Shown here: piece by piece, positions 8,078 to 14,869 of the stretch
How the letters are laid out: every line of letters starts with the position of its first letter
How positions within the stretch are numbered: position 1 is the first letter of the stretch
From: DSUN01 sp035527715
Lineage (GTDB): Bacteria; Planctomycetota; PUPC01; DSUN01
Assembly (NCBI GenBank): GCA_035527715.1
Contig: DATKZY010000261.1
Coordinates: 1 to 17,458 of the forward strand
DNA: 17,458 bases
Direction: 5' to 3'
Made by a program: the position numbers and the translations under genes
Notes under the pieces: generated by a model
What the model was told of the DNA's origin: nothing
The model's database searches: none
What the model saw: only the letters and a program-made list of their open reading frames with translations

Positions 8078-9378
8078 CGCCTGGCCTCCGATCCCCGGCC
8101 CGGGGGTCAACGCGGGGCGCGGCGCCCGCCGGCCGGCGGGCGGCCCCACGCAGGGGAAGCCGAACCATGAACGTCGTGCCGACGCCGACCATGCTCTGAC
8201 AGGTCAGCGAGCCGCTGTGCTTCTCCGCGACCTGGCGGCTGAGCGGGAGGCCCAGCCCGCTCCCCGCCTCCTTCGTCGTATAGAAGGGCTCGAAGATGTG
8301 CTCGAGGTCCGACGACGGGATCCCCGGCCCCGTGTCGGACACGTGGATCTCCACTGCCCCGTTCTCCTGGGCCGTCTTCACGCGGAGCCGTCCGCCGGGG
8401 CCCATCGCCTCCAGGGCATTCTTCAGCAGGTTCATCAGCGCGAAGCCCAGGAGCCGCCGGTCCCCCTCGATCTGGGGCAGCCCCTCCGCCAGCCGCACCG
8501 ACACGGCCACCCCGTGCCGCTCCAGCTCGTGCTTCAGGAAGCCCACCAGCTCCCCCACCGTGCGGTTGACGTCCAGCGGGGCCGCCGTGAGCTCGGGCAA
8601 CCGAGCATACTGGAGATAGTTGTCGGTGATCTCCACCATCGTCGCCAGCTCGCGGAGCGCGCGCCGCAGCAGCTCCGAGGCCTCGGCGCCGTTGGGGGTT
8701 CCATCCTCATCTGGCAGTTCGCGGCCAGGTGCGACATGAGGATCTGGCCCCAGCTTCCGCACTTCGTCATCGAGCAGTTGGAGATAGAGTCCCATCGAGG
8801 TGAGTGGGTTGCGGAGTTGATGCGCGACCTGTGCCGACATCGTGCCCATGGCGCCCAGGCGCTCCGCCTGGCCGAGGCGCCGCATCAGCTCCGCCGCTTG
8901 GCTCCGCGCTCCCGCGAGGGCCTGGCGGGCCGAGGCGAGCTTCGCCCGCGCCGTCCTCAGCTCTCGCCGCGCGCGGAGGCAGCGGGCCCACAGCACACCA
9001 CACGCAAGCGCCGCCGCGAGCGCCGCCACCAGGCCCAGCGCCCATTCGTGGGGCAGAAGCGCCAGGCCGGCCGCCCCGAGGCCGTCGAGGGGCGCGGCGT
9101 GCCCAGGCGCCCACGCCAGGAAGGGAAGGAGGATGCCAGCAGTTCGCGCCCTGCAGCCCATGGGCCCAGCGTCCGCCGTCCGGCGGGCGCCCTCGCTATC
9201 GTGTGGCCCGGCCCGTCACGCTTGGCAGCGTCGGGCTCGCAGGACTCGGTGAGCGCCGCGGCTCGGGGCTCGTCGCAGGTGCAGGTCCGAGGCGCCCGCC
9301 GCCCGGCGACCCCGTCGGCACAGGTAACATACAGGGAATGGGGGTCGCCGCCTCTCGCCCTTCGCTCCTCGCGGCGCC

Positions 9379-9407
9379 ATTCTACCCTGCTGCGCCTGCG
9401 GGGTCAA
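9379..9407 (-). promoter_or_regulatory. Sigma-70-type promoter of the kinase/regulator pair
   Basis: On the minus strand TTGACC (9402-9407) and TAGAAT (9379-9384) are separated by exactly 17 bases, with 5 of 6 consensus bases in each box. The -35 box overlaps the murJ stop codon. Transcription would start near 9372, leaving an untranslated leader of about 210 bases before the kinase ATG at 9161. Confidence 0.6.
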
Positions 9408-11326
9408 GCGGAATCCGCGCCCCGCCGGCGCCGCAGCAGTGCCCGCACCTCATCGCAGTGCAGGAGCCATGCGGTGGCCACATAGGTTCCCAGCCCCGCC
9501 GCCCCCGGCACGCCCAGGCCGGCCAGCTTCGCGAGCAGCCCGCCCCCGGCCCACGCGTGCCCGAGCCCCTGGTTGCAGGCGACCATCACTGCCGCCATCG
9601 CGGCCCCGCTGACGCCCATGCGCCACAACCCCGACCACAGCCTCCCGAGGGCAAGGTGGCGCCCCTGCCGCCGCAGCTCCCGGCCCAGCAGCACCACCAG
9701 TAGCACCGCCTGCACCCACGTGGCCACCGACGTGCCCAGCGCCAGCCCGCCGTGCTGGAGAGGCGTGTGGATCAGCGACAGGCTCAACGCCACGTTCAGC
9801 GCCACCTCGAGCGCCGAGAGCGCGAACGGCGTGCGCGTGTTCAGGAGCGCGAAGAACGCGCGCGAGAGCACGCTGCGCGCCCCCATGGCCACCAGCCCCG
9901 TGGCGTAGAGGCCCAGCGCGAGGGCCACCAGCACCGTGTGCTCGGGCACGAACTCGCGGTACTCGAACATCAACCGCACGCAGGGCCGCGCCAGCACCAC
10001 CAGCCCCAGCGCCGCCGGGAGCATCAGGAACGTGTTCAGCCGCAGCGCCCGCACCACCTCGCGCGAGAAGCCCGCGCCGTCGCGCGACGACGCCTGCTCG
10101 ATGAGCGATGGGAACGCCGCGCGGCCCACCGCCAGCCCGACGATGCCGAACGGCAGTTGCAGCAGCCGCTGGGCCCCGTAGAGCGCCGCGATGCGGCCCG
10201 CCGGGCAGTAGGTCGAGGCCAGCACCTGGTCCACCACCAGGTTCACCTTCGTCAGGATCGCGGCGCCGCCGATTGGGATGGCCGACCGTGCGACCTTGCG
10301 CAGCGCCGCGCGGCCCTCGCGCTCGCCCGCCGCCGCGGCCGCCGCGGACCCCGCCCCCCAGTGGCGCACCGAGGGCGCGGCGCAGATGGCCATGTGCACC
10401 AGCTCGCCGGCCACCACGCCCACGGCCAGGCTGCCGACGCCCAGCGACGGGCTCAGCGTCACCGTCGCCACGACGGCGCACACGCTCATCCCTATCGGCG
10501 CCACCGAGTACAGCACGAAGCGCCGCTCCGCCAGCAGCAGGCTGCCGAACAGCGCGCCCACGGTGATGATCAACAGGTTCGGCATCATCCAGCGCGTCAG
10601 CCGCGTCGCCGTCGCCAGCAGCTCGGGGTGCTTCTGCGCGAACCCCGGCACCACCGCCTGAACCGCCCACGGCGCCCCCACCACCCCCAGCACCACCAGC
10701 ACCGAGCTGGCCACCACCACGAAGCCCAGCACCCGCCGCAGCAGGCGGTGCGCGGCCGCACGGTGGCCGCGGGCCTGAAGCGTCTTGAACGCCGGCATGA
10801 ACGCGTTCTCGGCCGCATACTCGCCCAACACGTCGCGGAACAGGTTCGGCAGCGTCGTCGCCGCCACGTAGGCGTCCAGGTTCCCTGTGCACCCGAAGAA
10901 CGCGTAGGCCACCATCTCGCGCACGTAGCCGAACACGCGCGCCGCCAGCGTCCCCAGCGTCAGCCGCACCACGCCCCGGCCCAGGGTGGCCCCGGGCCTC
11001 GCCGCGGGAGCGGCCTCCCCCTCCTCGGCGTGGAACACAAACGTCGCGCCGCCCACGCGCAACTCGGCCCCGTCGGGCAGCTCCTGGAGTCCCGTTGCGC
11101 GCTGCCCGTTCACCAGGGTGCCGCCGCGCGAGCGGTTGTCGCGCACCACGTAGCGGCCGCCGCTCGTCGCCACCACGGTGGCATGCACCCGCCGCTCGCC
11201 GCGGTCGGCGATCACGATGTCGTTGAGCCCGCCGCGCCCGATCGTGCTGCTGGCGAACAGCAGCTCGTGCGCCACCTCGCCCTGCTCGGTCCGCTCGATC
11301 AACCGGGCCATCAGACTACTCGGCAT
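9404..11326 (-). CDS. murJ: MurJ-family lipid II flippase with N-terminal FHA domain
   Basis: This is a 640-residue fusion. Residues 7-100 form a forkhead-associated (FHA) domain: G30-R31 in STIGRGG, H48 in RRVHATV, and N73-G74 in GGTLVNGQR. A linker of about 15 residues leads into a full MurJ/MviN transporter (about 117-630) that flips the peptidoglycan precursor lipid II across the inner membrane. MurJ signatures include the AARVFGYVREMVAYAFFG segment, DAYVAATTLPNLFRDVLGE, an AENAFMPAF segment, and LYGAQRLLQLPFGI further on. Many hydrophobic helices follow. The usual FHA serine three residues before the His is R45 here, so phosphothreonine binding is uncertain. Neither the ATG at 11326 nor the one at 11311 has a convincing ribosome binding site. 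Confidence 0.92.
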   Translation of the reverse strand: MPSSLMARLIERTEQGEVAHELLFASSTIGRGGLNDIVIADRGERRVHATVVATSGGRYVVRDNRSRGGTLVNGQRATGLQELPDGAELRVGGATFVFHAEEGEAAPAARPGATLGRGVVRLTLGTLAARVFGYVREMVAYAFFGCTGNLDAYVAATTLPNLFRDVLGEYAAENAFMPAFKTLQARGHRAAAHRLLRRVLGFVVVASSVLVVLGVVGAPWAVQAVVPGFAQKHPELLATATRLTRWMMPNLLIITVGALFGSLLLAERRFVLYSVAPIGMSVCAVVATVTLSPSLGVGSLAVGVVAGELVHMAICAAPSVRHWGAGSAAAAAAGEREGRAALRKVARSAIPIGGAAILTKVNLVVDQVLASTYCPAGRIAALYGAQRLLQLPFGIVGLAVGRAAFPSLIEQASSRDGAGFSREVVRALRLNTFLMLPAALGLVVLARPCVRLMFEYREFVPEHTVLVALALGLYATGLVAMGARSVLSRAFFALLNTRTPFALSALEVALNVALSLSLIHTPLQHGGLALGTSVATWVQAVLLVVLLGRELRRQGRHLALGRLWSGLWRMGVSGAAMAAVMVACNQGLGHAWAGGGLLAKLAGLGVPGAAGLGTYVATAWLLHCDEVRALLRRRRGADSA

Positions 11327-11372
11327 GGGGAAGGGAGGAGAACCGCGCGAAAAACGGGGAGGAGGGCGGAGC

Positions 11373-11389
11373 GAGACGCCGCGCGTCTC
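11373..11389 (-). other. Hairpin in the murJ leader
   Basis: A perfect 7-base inverted repeat (GAGACGC / GCGTCTC) with a 3-base loop lies between the proposed murJ transcription start (about 11397) and the start codon. No U-run follows directly; a T5 run comes about 20 bases later at 11351-11355. It could affect translation or mRNA stability, or be chance. Confidence 0.3.
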
Positions 11390-11403
11390 CCCCGCCCCTG
11401 CTG

Positions 11404-11431
11404 ATTATACACCGCCGCTCCCCCGTTGCAA
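11404..11431 (-). promoter_or_regulatory. Sigma-70-type promoter of murJ
   Basis: On the minus strand TTGCAA (11426-11431) and a perfect TATAAT (11404-11409) are separated by 16 bases. Transcription would start near 11397, about 70 bases before the murJ ATG. The leader is pyrimidine-rich and lacks a Shine-Dalgarno sequence. Confidence 0.6.
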
Positions 11432-11459
11432 GCCCTCTTCCCACAGAATTCCGCGGAGC

Positions 11460-11488
11460 TTGCCTCGGACGGGCGGATGTGGGAGAAT
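11460..11488 (+). promoter_or_regulatory. Possible promoter of the DUF6807 gene
   Basis: TTGCCT (11460-11465) and GAGAAT (11483-11488) are 17 bases apart. Each matches 4 of 6 consensus bases. The site lies about 50 bases before the chosen ATG and diverges from the murJ promoter. The call is modest because neither box is strong. Confidence 0.35.
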
Positions 11489-11539
11489 GGCCCCGCGTTG
11501 CCCGCCGGCGTCCAACTGGTGCTGCACAGGAGACCCGTC

Positions 11540-12490
11540 ATGATCGCGGAACCGCTCGCCAGGCACTGCCTGTTGCTCGCCCTCGCCTCGTTCGCATCGC
11601 TGGGAGCCTTCGCCGCCGCGGCGTCGGGGGGCGAGATGCGCGTCACCGTGGCCGACGACAAGCGGCACGTGGACATCCACGAGGGCGACACCCTGGTGCT
11701 CCGCTACCACTTCGGCACTGCGCCGCTGCCCGAGGGCATCGCGCCCCGCTATGCCTGCGGCGGCTACATCCACCCCCTGTGCGGCCCCGACGGCGAGCCC
11801 CTCACCGAAGCCCACCCCAAGGACCACCCCCACCACCGCGGCGTGATGTGGACCTGGCCCGTGCTGCGCTGGAAGGACAAGGTGACCGACCCCTGGGCCG
11901 TCAGCGGCACCTGGACTCGCCCCGACGAGCTTCGTACCGCGGCCGGCGGCCCCGCCTTCGCGCGCGTCGTCGCCACCTCGATCTGGAAGTGGGGCGACAA
12001 GGAGCCCGTGCTGCGCGAGACCCTCGACCTTCGCGCCCACCGCTCGCAGGGCCGCTGCCGCATCGTGGACATTGATCTCGCGTTCGAGGCCCTCGTGGAC
12101 GATTTGGCCCTCGGCGGCCGGCCCGGCGGCGGCTATGGCGGCTTCGGCCTCCGCATGGCGCCCCGCAAGGACCAGAAGATCACCCTCCTCACCGACCCCA
12201 AGGGCAAGGAGCCCCGGCGCTCGTGGATCGAATACTCCGACACCTTCGCCGGCGGCACCGGGCGCGTGGGCGTCGCCATCCTCGAGCACCCCACGAATCC
12301 CCTCTACCCCAGCGCCCTGCTCCAGTACCCGAACCTGAACTACGTCATGCCCGCCTTCCCCGGCCCGCGCGAGTTCCCGCTGGCGAAGGGCAAGACCCTC
12401 ACGCTCCGCCACCGGCTGTGGCTCCACCCCGGCCACGCCGACGAGAAGGCCCTCGGCGAGCAGTGGACCCTCTACGCCAAGGCGGAATGA
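11540..12490 (+). CDS. Secreted DUF6807 ('PmoA-family') protein
   Basis: This is a 316-residue exported protein. The N-terminus (EPLARHCLLLALASFASLGA, then an alanine run) is a signal peptide ending near residue 29. The mature part carries the family hallmark DHPHHRG at 95-101 within HPKDHPHHRGVMWTW, and a late GGYGGFGLRM segment. DUF6807 proteins are common in Planctomycetota, often beside glycan or carbohydrate-use genes. Despite the name 'PmoA family' they are not the membrane subunit of methane monooxygenase, and no function is established that I can name. The ATG at 11540 has AGGAG 7 bases upstream and sits at the signal peptide. The reading frame is open further upstream to 11426, but that part overlaps the promoter. 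It stands alone, between divergent murJ and convergent tlpA-like genes. Confidence 0.9.
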   Translation: MIAEPLARHCLLLALASFASLGAFAAAASGGEMRVTVADDKRHVDIHEGDTLVLRYHFGTAPLPEGIAPRYACGGYIHPLCGPDGEPLTEAHPKDHPHHRGVMWTWPVLRWKDKVTDPWAVSGTWTRPDELRTAAGGPAFARVVATSIWKWGDKEPVLRETLDLRAHRSQGRCRIVDIDLAFEALVDDLALGGRPGGGYGGFGLRMAPRKDQKITLLTDPKGKEPRRSWIEYSDTFAGGTGRVGVAILEHPTNPLYPSALLQYPNLNYVMPAFPGPREFPLAKGKTLTLRHRLWLHPGHADEKALGEQWTLYAKAE

Positions 12491-12536
12491 CCCGCTGCCA
12501 CTCGAACGCTGGATTGCCGTCGCGCCTTGCCCGAGA

Positions 12537-12577
12537 CCAACTTGCGCCCCCGGAGGCCGCGCAGGGGCGCAAGTTGG
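12537..12577. repeat. Perfect inverted repeat, 14-base arms, 13-base loop
   Basis: CCAACTTGCGCCCC (12537-12550) pairs with GGGGCGCAAGTTGG (12564-12577) with no mismatch. It begins 46 bases after the DUF6807 stop codon. It could work as a strong hairpin ending or stabilising that transcript, but no U-run follows, so it is not a standard intrinsic terminator. Confidence 0.7.
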
Positions 12578-12625
12578 CAGGGCTGGTTTGCGTATGTTAT
12601 TGGCAGCCCATTACTTACGTAGTTA

Positions 12626-12645
12626 CCCACATTGCGGAGTGTGGG
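12626..12645. other. Short hairpin between the repeat copies
   Basis: CCCACA (12626-12631) and TGTGGG (12640-12645) form a 6-base stem with an 8-base loop in the AT-richer centre of the repeat cluster. It is unrelated in sequence to the 14-base unit and may be chance. Confidence 0.3.
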
Positions 12646-12705
12646 CGCGCGCAGGGGCGCAAGTTGGGATGGATACGCGTAGAATGGCGAGAATCGGCGA
12701 TCCGG

Positions 12706-12739
12706 CCAACTTGCGCCCCTCGGGGGGGGCGCAAGTTGG
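12706..12739. repeat. Perfect inverted repeat, 14-base arms, 6-base loop, plus a tandem third arm
   Basis: CCAACTTGCGCCCC (12706-12719) pairs with GGGGCGCAAGTTGG (12726-12739) around a 6-base loop. A further right-hand arm overlaps it by two bases (12738-12751), so either of two right arms could pair with the same left arm. The structure lies 57 bases past the stop of the tlpA-like gene on the opposite strand. Confidence 0.7.
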
Positions 12740-12807
12740 GGCGCAAGTTGCTCCAGAGCGCATTCCTGGGGAGACGCAACGCGGCAGACGCACAGCGAGG
12801 GACGGCC

Positions 12808-13821
12808 TCACTTGGCGTCGGGGTCTTTGCGGCGGCGTTCGAGCTCTTTGCGGTAGAACGCGGCCTGGGCCTCGAGGCCCTTCCGCTCCTCCCCTTCCGC
12901 CAGGGCGCCGGCCTTGGCGACCGCGTCCACGGCCAGGGCCACGTGGCCCAGCTCGTAGTGGACCCGGGCAAGCACGGCGAAGACAGCCGCCCTGCTGCCG
13001 CCCGCGGCCTCGACGGCCTGCTGGGCGAACTGCATGGCTTTCGGCAGGTCGCGGTGCTCGAGGTCCCCCGTCGTGCTCAGCGCCAGCGCCGCCTCGAGCA
13101 GCGCATCGGCGTCCTTCGGGCAGCCCTGGGCCATGGCGAGCAGCACGGGCCACGTCTCATCCAGCTTCCCCTGGTCGCGCAGGAGCGCGCGCTTCAGCCG
13201 ATAGGCATCGGGGTCGTCGGGCACCGCCTGGATCGTCTCGTCGAGCACCTCGATGATCTTGCCCGGATCGCGCGCGCGCAGGGCCGGCGCGAGCTTCTGG
13301 CGGAGTGCGACCAGCTTTTTCGCTCGCGCGAGGTCGTACTTCCCCGCCACCAGCTCCTCCACCACCTGCTCCAGCCGGCTCAGCGGATGCCCGTGCCAGG
13401 CCACTCGCCCCTCGCGGTCCACTACGAAGGAGTGCGGCACGCCGGGCACCCCTTTCATATATCCATTATTCGTCATTCCCGCGTTGTCGAGGCCCACGTG
13501 GTAGTCCATAGCCACCGCGCCCATGAACTTCTTCACCGCCGGCTCGTCCTCCTCCGTGATCCCTACGAACACGACGCCCTTCGCGCCGTACTTCTTGTGC
13601 AGGCGGTTGATGCGCTGGACGGTCTGGCGGCAGGGCTGGCACCAGGTGGCCCAGAAGTCCACCACCAGCACCTTCCCCTTCGTCGTCGCGGCGGTCACGG
13701 GCGAGTTGCTCACCCACGTCTTCACCTGGAGGGGGGGCGCCGCGTCGCCCACGTCGAGCGCCAGGGCGCACGGGCTTCCAAGGATCGTAGCGGCCAGAGT
13801 CACCAGTGCTGCTATCCGCAT
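12808..13821 (-). CDS. Exported thioredoxin/TlpA-like protein with helical repeat C-terminus
   Basis: This is a 337-residue protein with a signal peptide (MRIAALVTLAATILGSPCAL) and a thioredoxin-fold domain of the TlpA/ResA type at about 25-158. The active site is C61-x2-C64 (FWATWCQPCRQ), and the cis-proline is P129 in GVPHSFVVD. Such proteins act on disulfides outside the cytoplasm. Residues 160-330 are helical and alanine-rich, with paired-helix spacing like tetratricopeptide repeats, probably for protein contacts. A Cys at residue 18 inside the leader (LGSPC) could be a degenerate lipobox, but I favour ordinary signal peptidase cleavage near ALA-LD. The ATG at 13819-13821 has GAGGAG 9 bases upstream; the longer open frame to 13926 is arginine-rich and lacks a signal. 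Confidence 0.88.
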   Translation of the reverse strand: MRIAALVTLAATILGSPCALALDVGDAAPPLQVKTWVSNSPVTAATTKGKVLVVDFWATWCQPCRQTVQRINRLHKKYGAKGVVFVGITEEDEPAVKKFMGAVAMDYHVGLDNAGMTNNGYMKGVPGVPHSFVVDREGRVAWHGHPLSRLEQVVEELVAGKYDLARAKKLVALRQKLAPALRARDPGKIIEVLDETIQAVPDDPDAYRLKRALLRDQGKLDETWPVLLAMAQGCPKDADALLEAALALSTTGDLEHRDLPKAMQFAQQAVEAAGGSRAAVFAVLARVHYELGHVALAVDAVAKAGALAEGEERKGLEAQAAFYRKELERRRKDPDAK

Positions 13822-13897
13822 CCGCGCATTCTCCTCAAGGCCGCGCACCCTGCGCGCAAGCGTGGGAAGGCCCGGCCGCTCCGGGCATCCCCGTTTC

Positions 13898-13926
13898 AGA
13901 CTATCACAACGGCGGCCCCGGCGCAA
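13898..13926 (-). promoter_or_regulatory. Weak candidate promoter of the TlpA-like gene
   Basis: On the minus strand TTGCGC (13921-13926) and TAGTCT (13898-13903) are 17 bases apart. The match is poor (3-4 of 6 bases per box). The gene could instead be read through from the ATPase gene, which ends 127 bases upstream. Confidence 0.25.
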
Positions 13927-13948
13927 CCGCCGCGCGGGGGCGAGTCAT

Positions 13949-14716
13949 CTAGCTCGGCGCCACGCCCGTGTGGAACGTGAGGACCTCGCGGCGAACCGCC
14001 ACCGACTCTGCGACGCCGGTGTCCACCAGGCGCTGGATGAGACTTGTGTAGGGCGTCAGCCCGGCCGGGTCGCGCAGGCCCCCGACCCGCTCGAATGTGT
14101 CGGAGCGCTCATTCCACTGGAAGGCGAGGCGGTGGCCGCCGCGGCCGTCGGCCTCGTGGAACGCGGCGACGCGGTGGCGGAGGCCCCGCGGGCCGGGTCG
14201 CACGTGCATGAAGAGGACGAGGCCGACGCGGCCGAGGGCCTCGCGGCTCGCGCCGAGCGGCGGGGAGCAGAGGATGCCCGTCAACTCCTCCAGCGTGTCG
14301 GCGTGGAGGCACGAGGCCACGCGGCGCGGCCCCTCGATGAGCGAGAGGTAGTCGGCCACCGACCGCCCCCAGATGTAGCCGAACCAGTGCCCGGCGCCGA
14401 TCTCGTGGGCCAGGTAACAGGCCGGCTCGGCGGGGCGGGCGAGGGCTTCGGCGATTGCGCCCGGGCGGTCCACGGTCACGATCCGCGTGCCGGGCGACAG
14501 GAGGTGGAGCAGGGCGGCCATGAGCGTGGTCTTGCCGGCCCCGCCGGGCCGTGCGCCGGTGAGGAGCGAAGCGCCCTCGGCCATCGCGCGCACCGCGCAG
14601 GCTGCCATCTCCACGCTCAGCGTGCCCGACCGAATCAGGTCCACGATGCTCAGCGTGCGCCCGCCTCGCTGATTGAGCGCTTCGATCTGCTCGTGGTTGT
14701 GTTGCTCGAGGTCCAC
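13949..14716 (-). CDS. Small P-loop ATPase related to VirB11/PilT/T2SE-type ATPases
   Basis: This 255-residue protein has a nucleotide-binding core. Its Walker A-like motif is GARPGGAGKTTL at about 54-65 (K62). A later SCLHADTLEEL segment at about 135-145 resembles the histidine box of type II/IV secretion ATPases. In a classical GxxxxGKT motif the first Gly position is Arg (R56), so the loop is slightly unusual. The N-terminal half found in T2SE/PilB proteins is missing, and no pilus or secretion genes lie nearby, so the role is unknown. It stands alone between its own promoter and the TlpA-like gene. I chose the GTG at 14714-14716, which has AGGAGG 5 bases upstream. An upstream GTG at 14746 would lie before the predicted transcription start. 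Confidence 0.7.
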   Translation of the reverse strand: MDLEQHNHEQIEALNQRGGRTLSIVDLIRSGTLSVEMAACAVRAMAEGASLLTGARPGGAGKTTLMAALLHLLSPGTRIVTVDRPGAIAEALARPAEPACYLAHEIGAGHWFGYIWGRSVADYLSLIEGPRRVASCLHADTLEELTGILCSPPLGASREALGRVGLVLFMHVRPGPRGLRHRVAAFHEADGRGGHRLAFQWNERSDTFERVGGLRDPAGLTPYTSLIQRLVDTGVAESVAVRREVLTFHTGVAPS

Positions 14717-14748
14717 GGGGGCCTCCTGCCAGGAAGGGCACGGCACGC

Positions 14749-14777
14749 ATCATACGGGAATAGCCTGGGCGAGGCAA
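14749..14777 (-). promoter_or_regulatory. Sigma-70-type promoter of the ATPase gene
   Basis: On the minus strand TTGCCT (14772-14777) and TATGAT (14749-14754) are separated by exactly 17 bases. The -10 box matches 5 of 6 consensus bases. Transcription would begin near 14742, giving a leader of about 25 bases that contains the AGGAGG ribosome binding site. Its -35 box is one base away from that of lnt on the opposite strand. Confidence 0.62.
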
Positions 14778-14778
14778 C

Positions 14779-14807
14779 TTGATCGCCGCGGGGCGATTGG
14801 CTATACT
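14779..14807 (+). promoter_or_regulatory. Sigma-70-type promoter of lnt
   Basis: TTGATC (14779-14784) and TATACT (14802-14807) are 17 bases apart, with 4 and 5 of 6 consensus matches. Transcription would start near 14814. That makes the GTG at 14816 practically leaderless and favours the ATG at 14870. Confidence 0.65.
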
Positions 14808-14869
14808 CCGAAATCGTGTTGCCGCGGGTGGGCCATCAGCCCGACGTTCCCCCAAAGACCAGGCCAGCC

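Larger units (their letters stand above)
12537..12751. repeat. Cluster of six copies of a 14-base unit GGGGCGCAAGTTGG
   Basis: The 317-base gap 12491-12807 between two convergent genes holds no credible gene. It contains the unit GGGGCGCAAGTTGG at 12564-12577, 12654-12667, 12726-12739 and (13 of 14 bases) 12738-12751. Its reverse complement is at 12537-12550 and 12706-12719. The third copy shares the preceding bases GCGCA with the first forward copy. The stretch 12589-12625 between copies is clearly AT-richer than its surroundings. It does not look like a CRISPR array, because copies are in both orientations with uneven spacing. Confidence 0.85.

Noticed and set aside
9216..9407. 63-codon open frame in the leader of the kinase gene
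   Set aside because: It starts upstream of the predicted transcription start, has arginine-rich composition and no recognisable motif.
11540..12490. Particulate methane monooxygenase subunit A, suggested by the 'PmoA family' name
   Set aside because: The protein is secreted, has a DHPHHRG motif and lacks the membrane helices of true PmoA.
12537..12751. CRISPR array
   Set aside because: The repeats are only 14 bases, in both orientations, with uneven spacing, and no cas genes are present.
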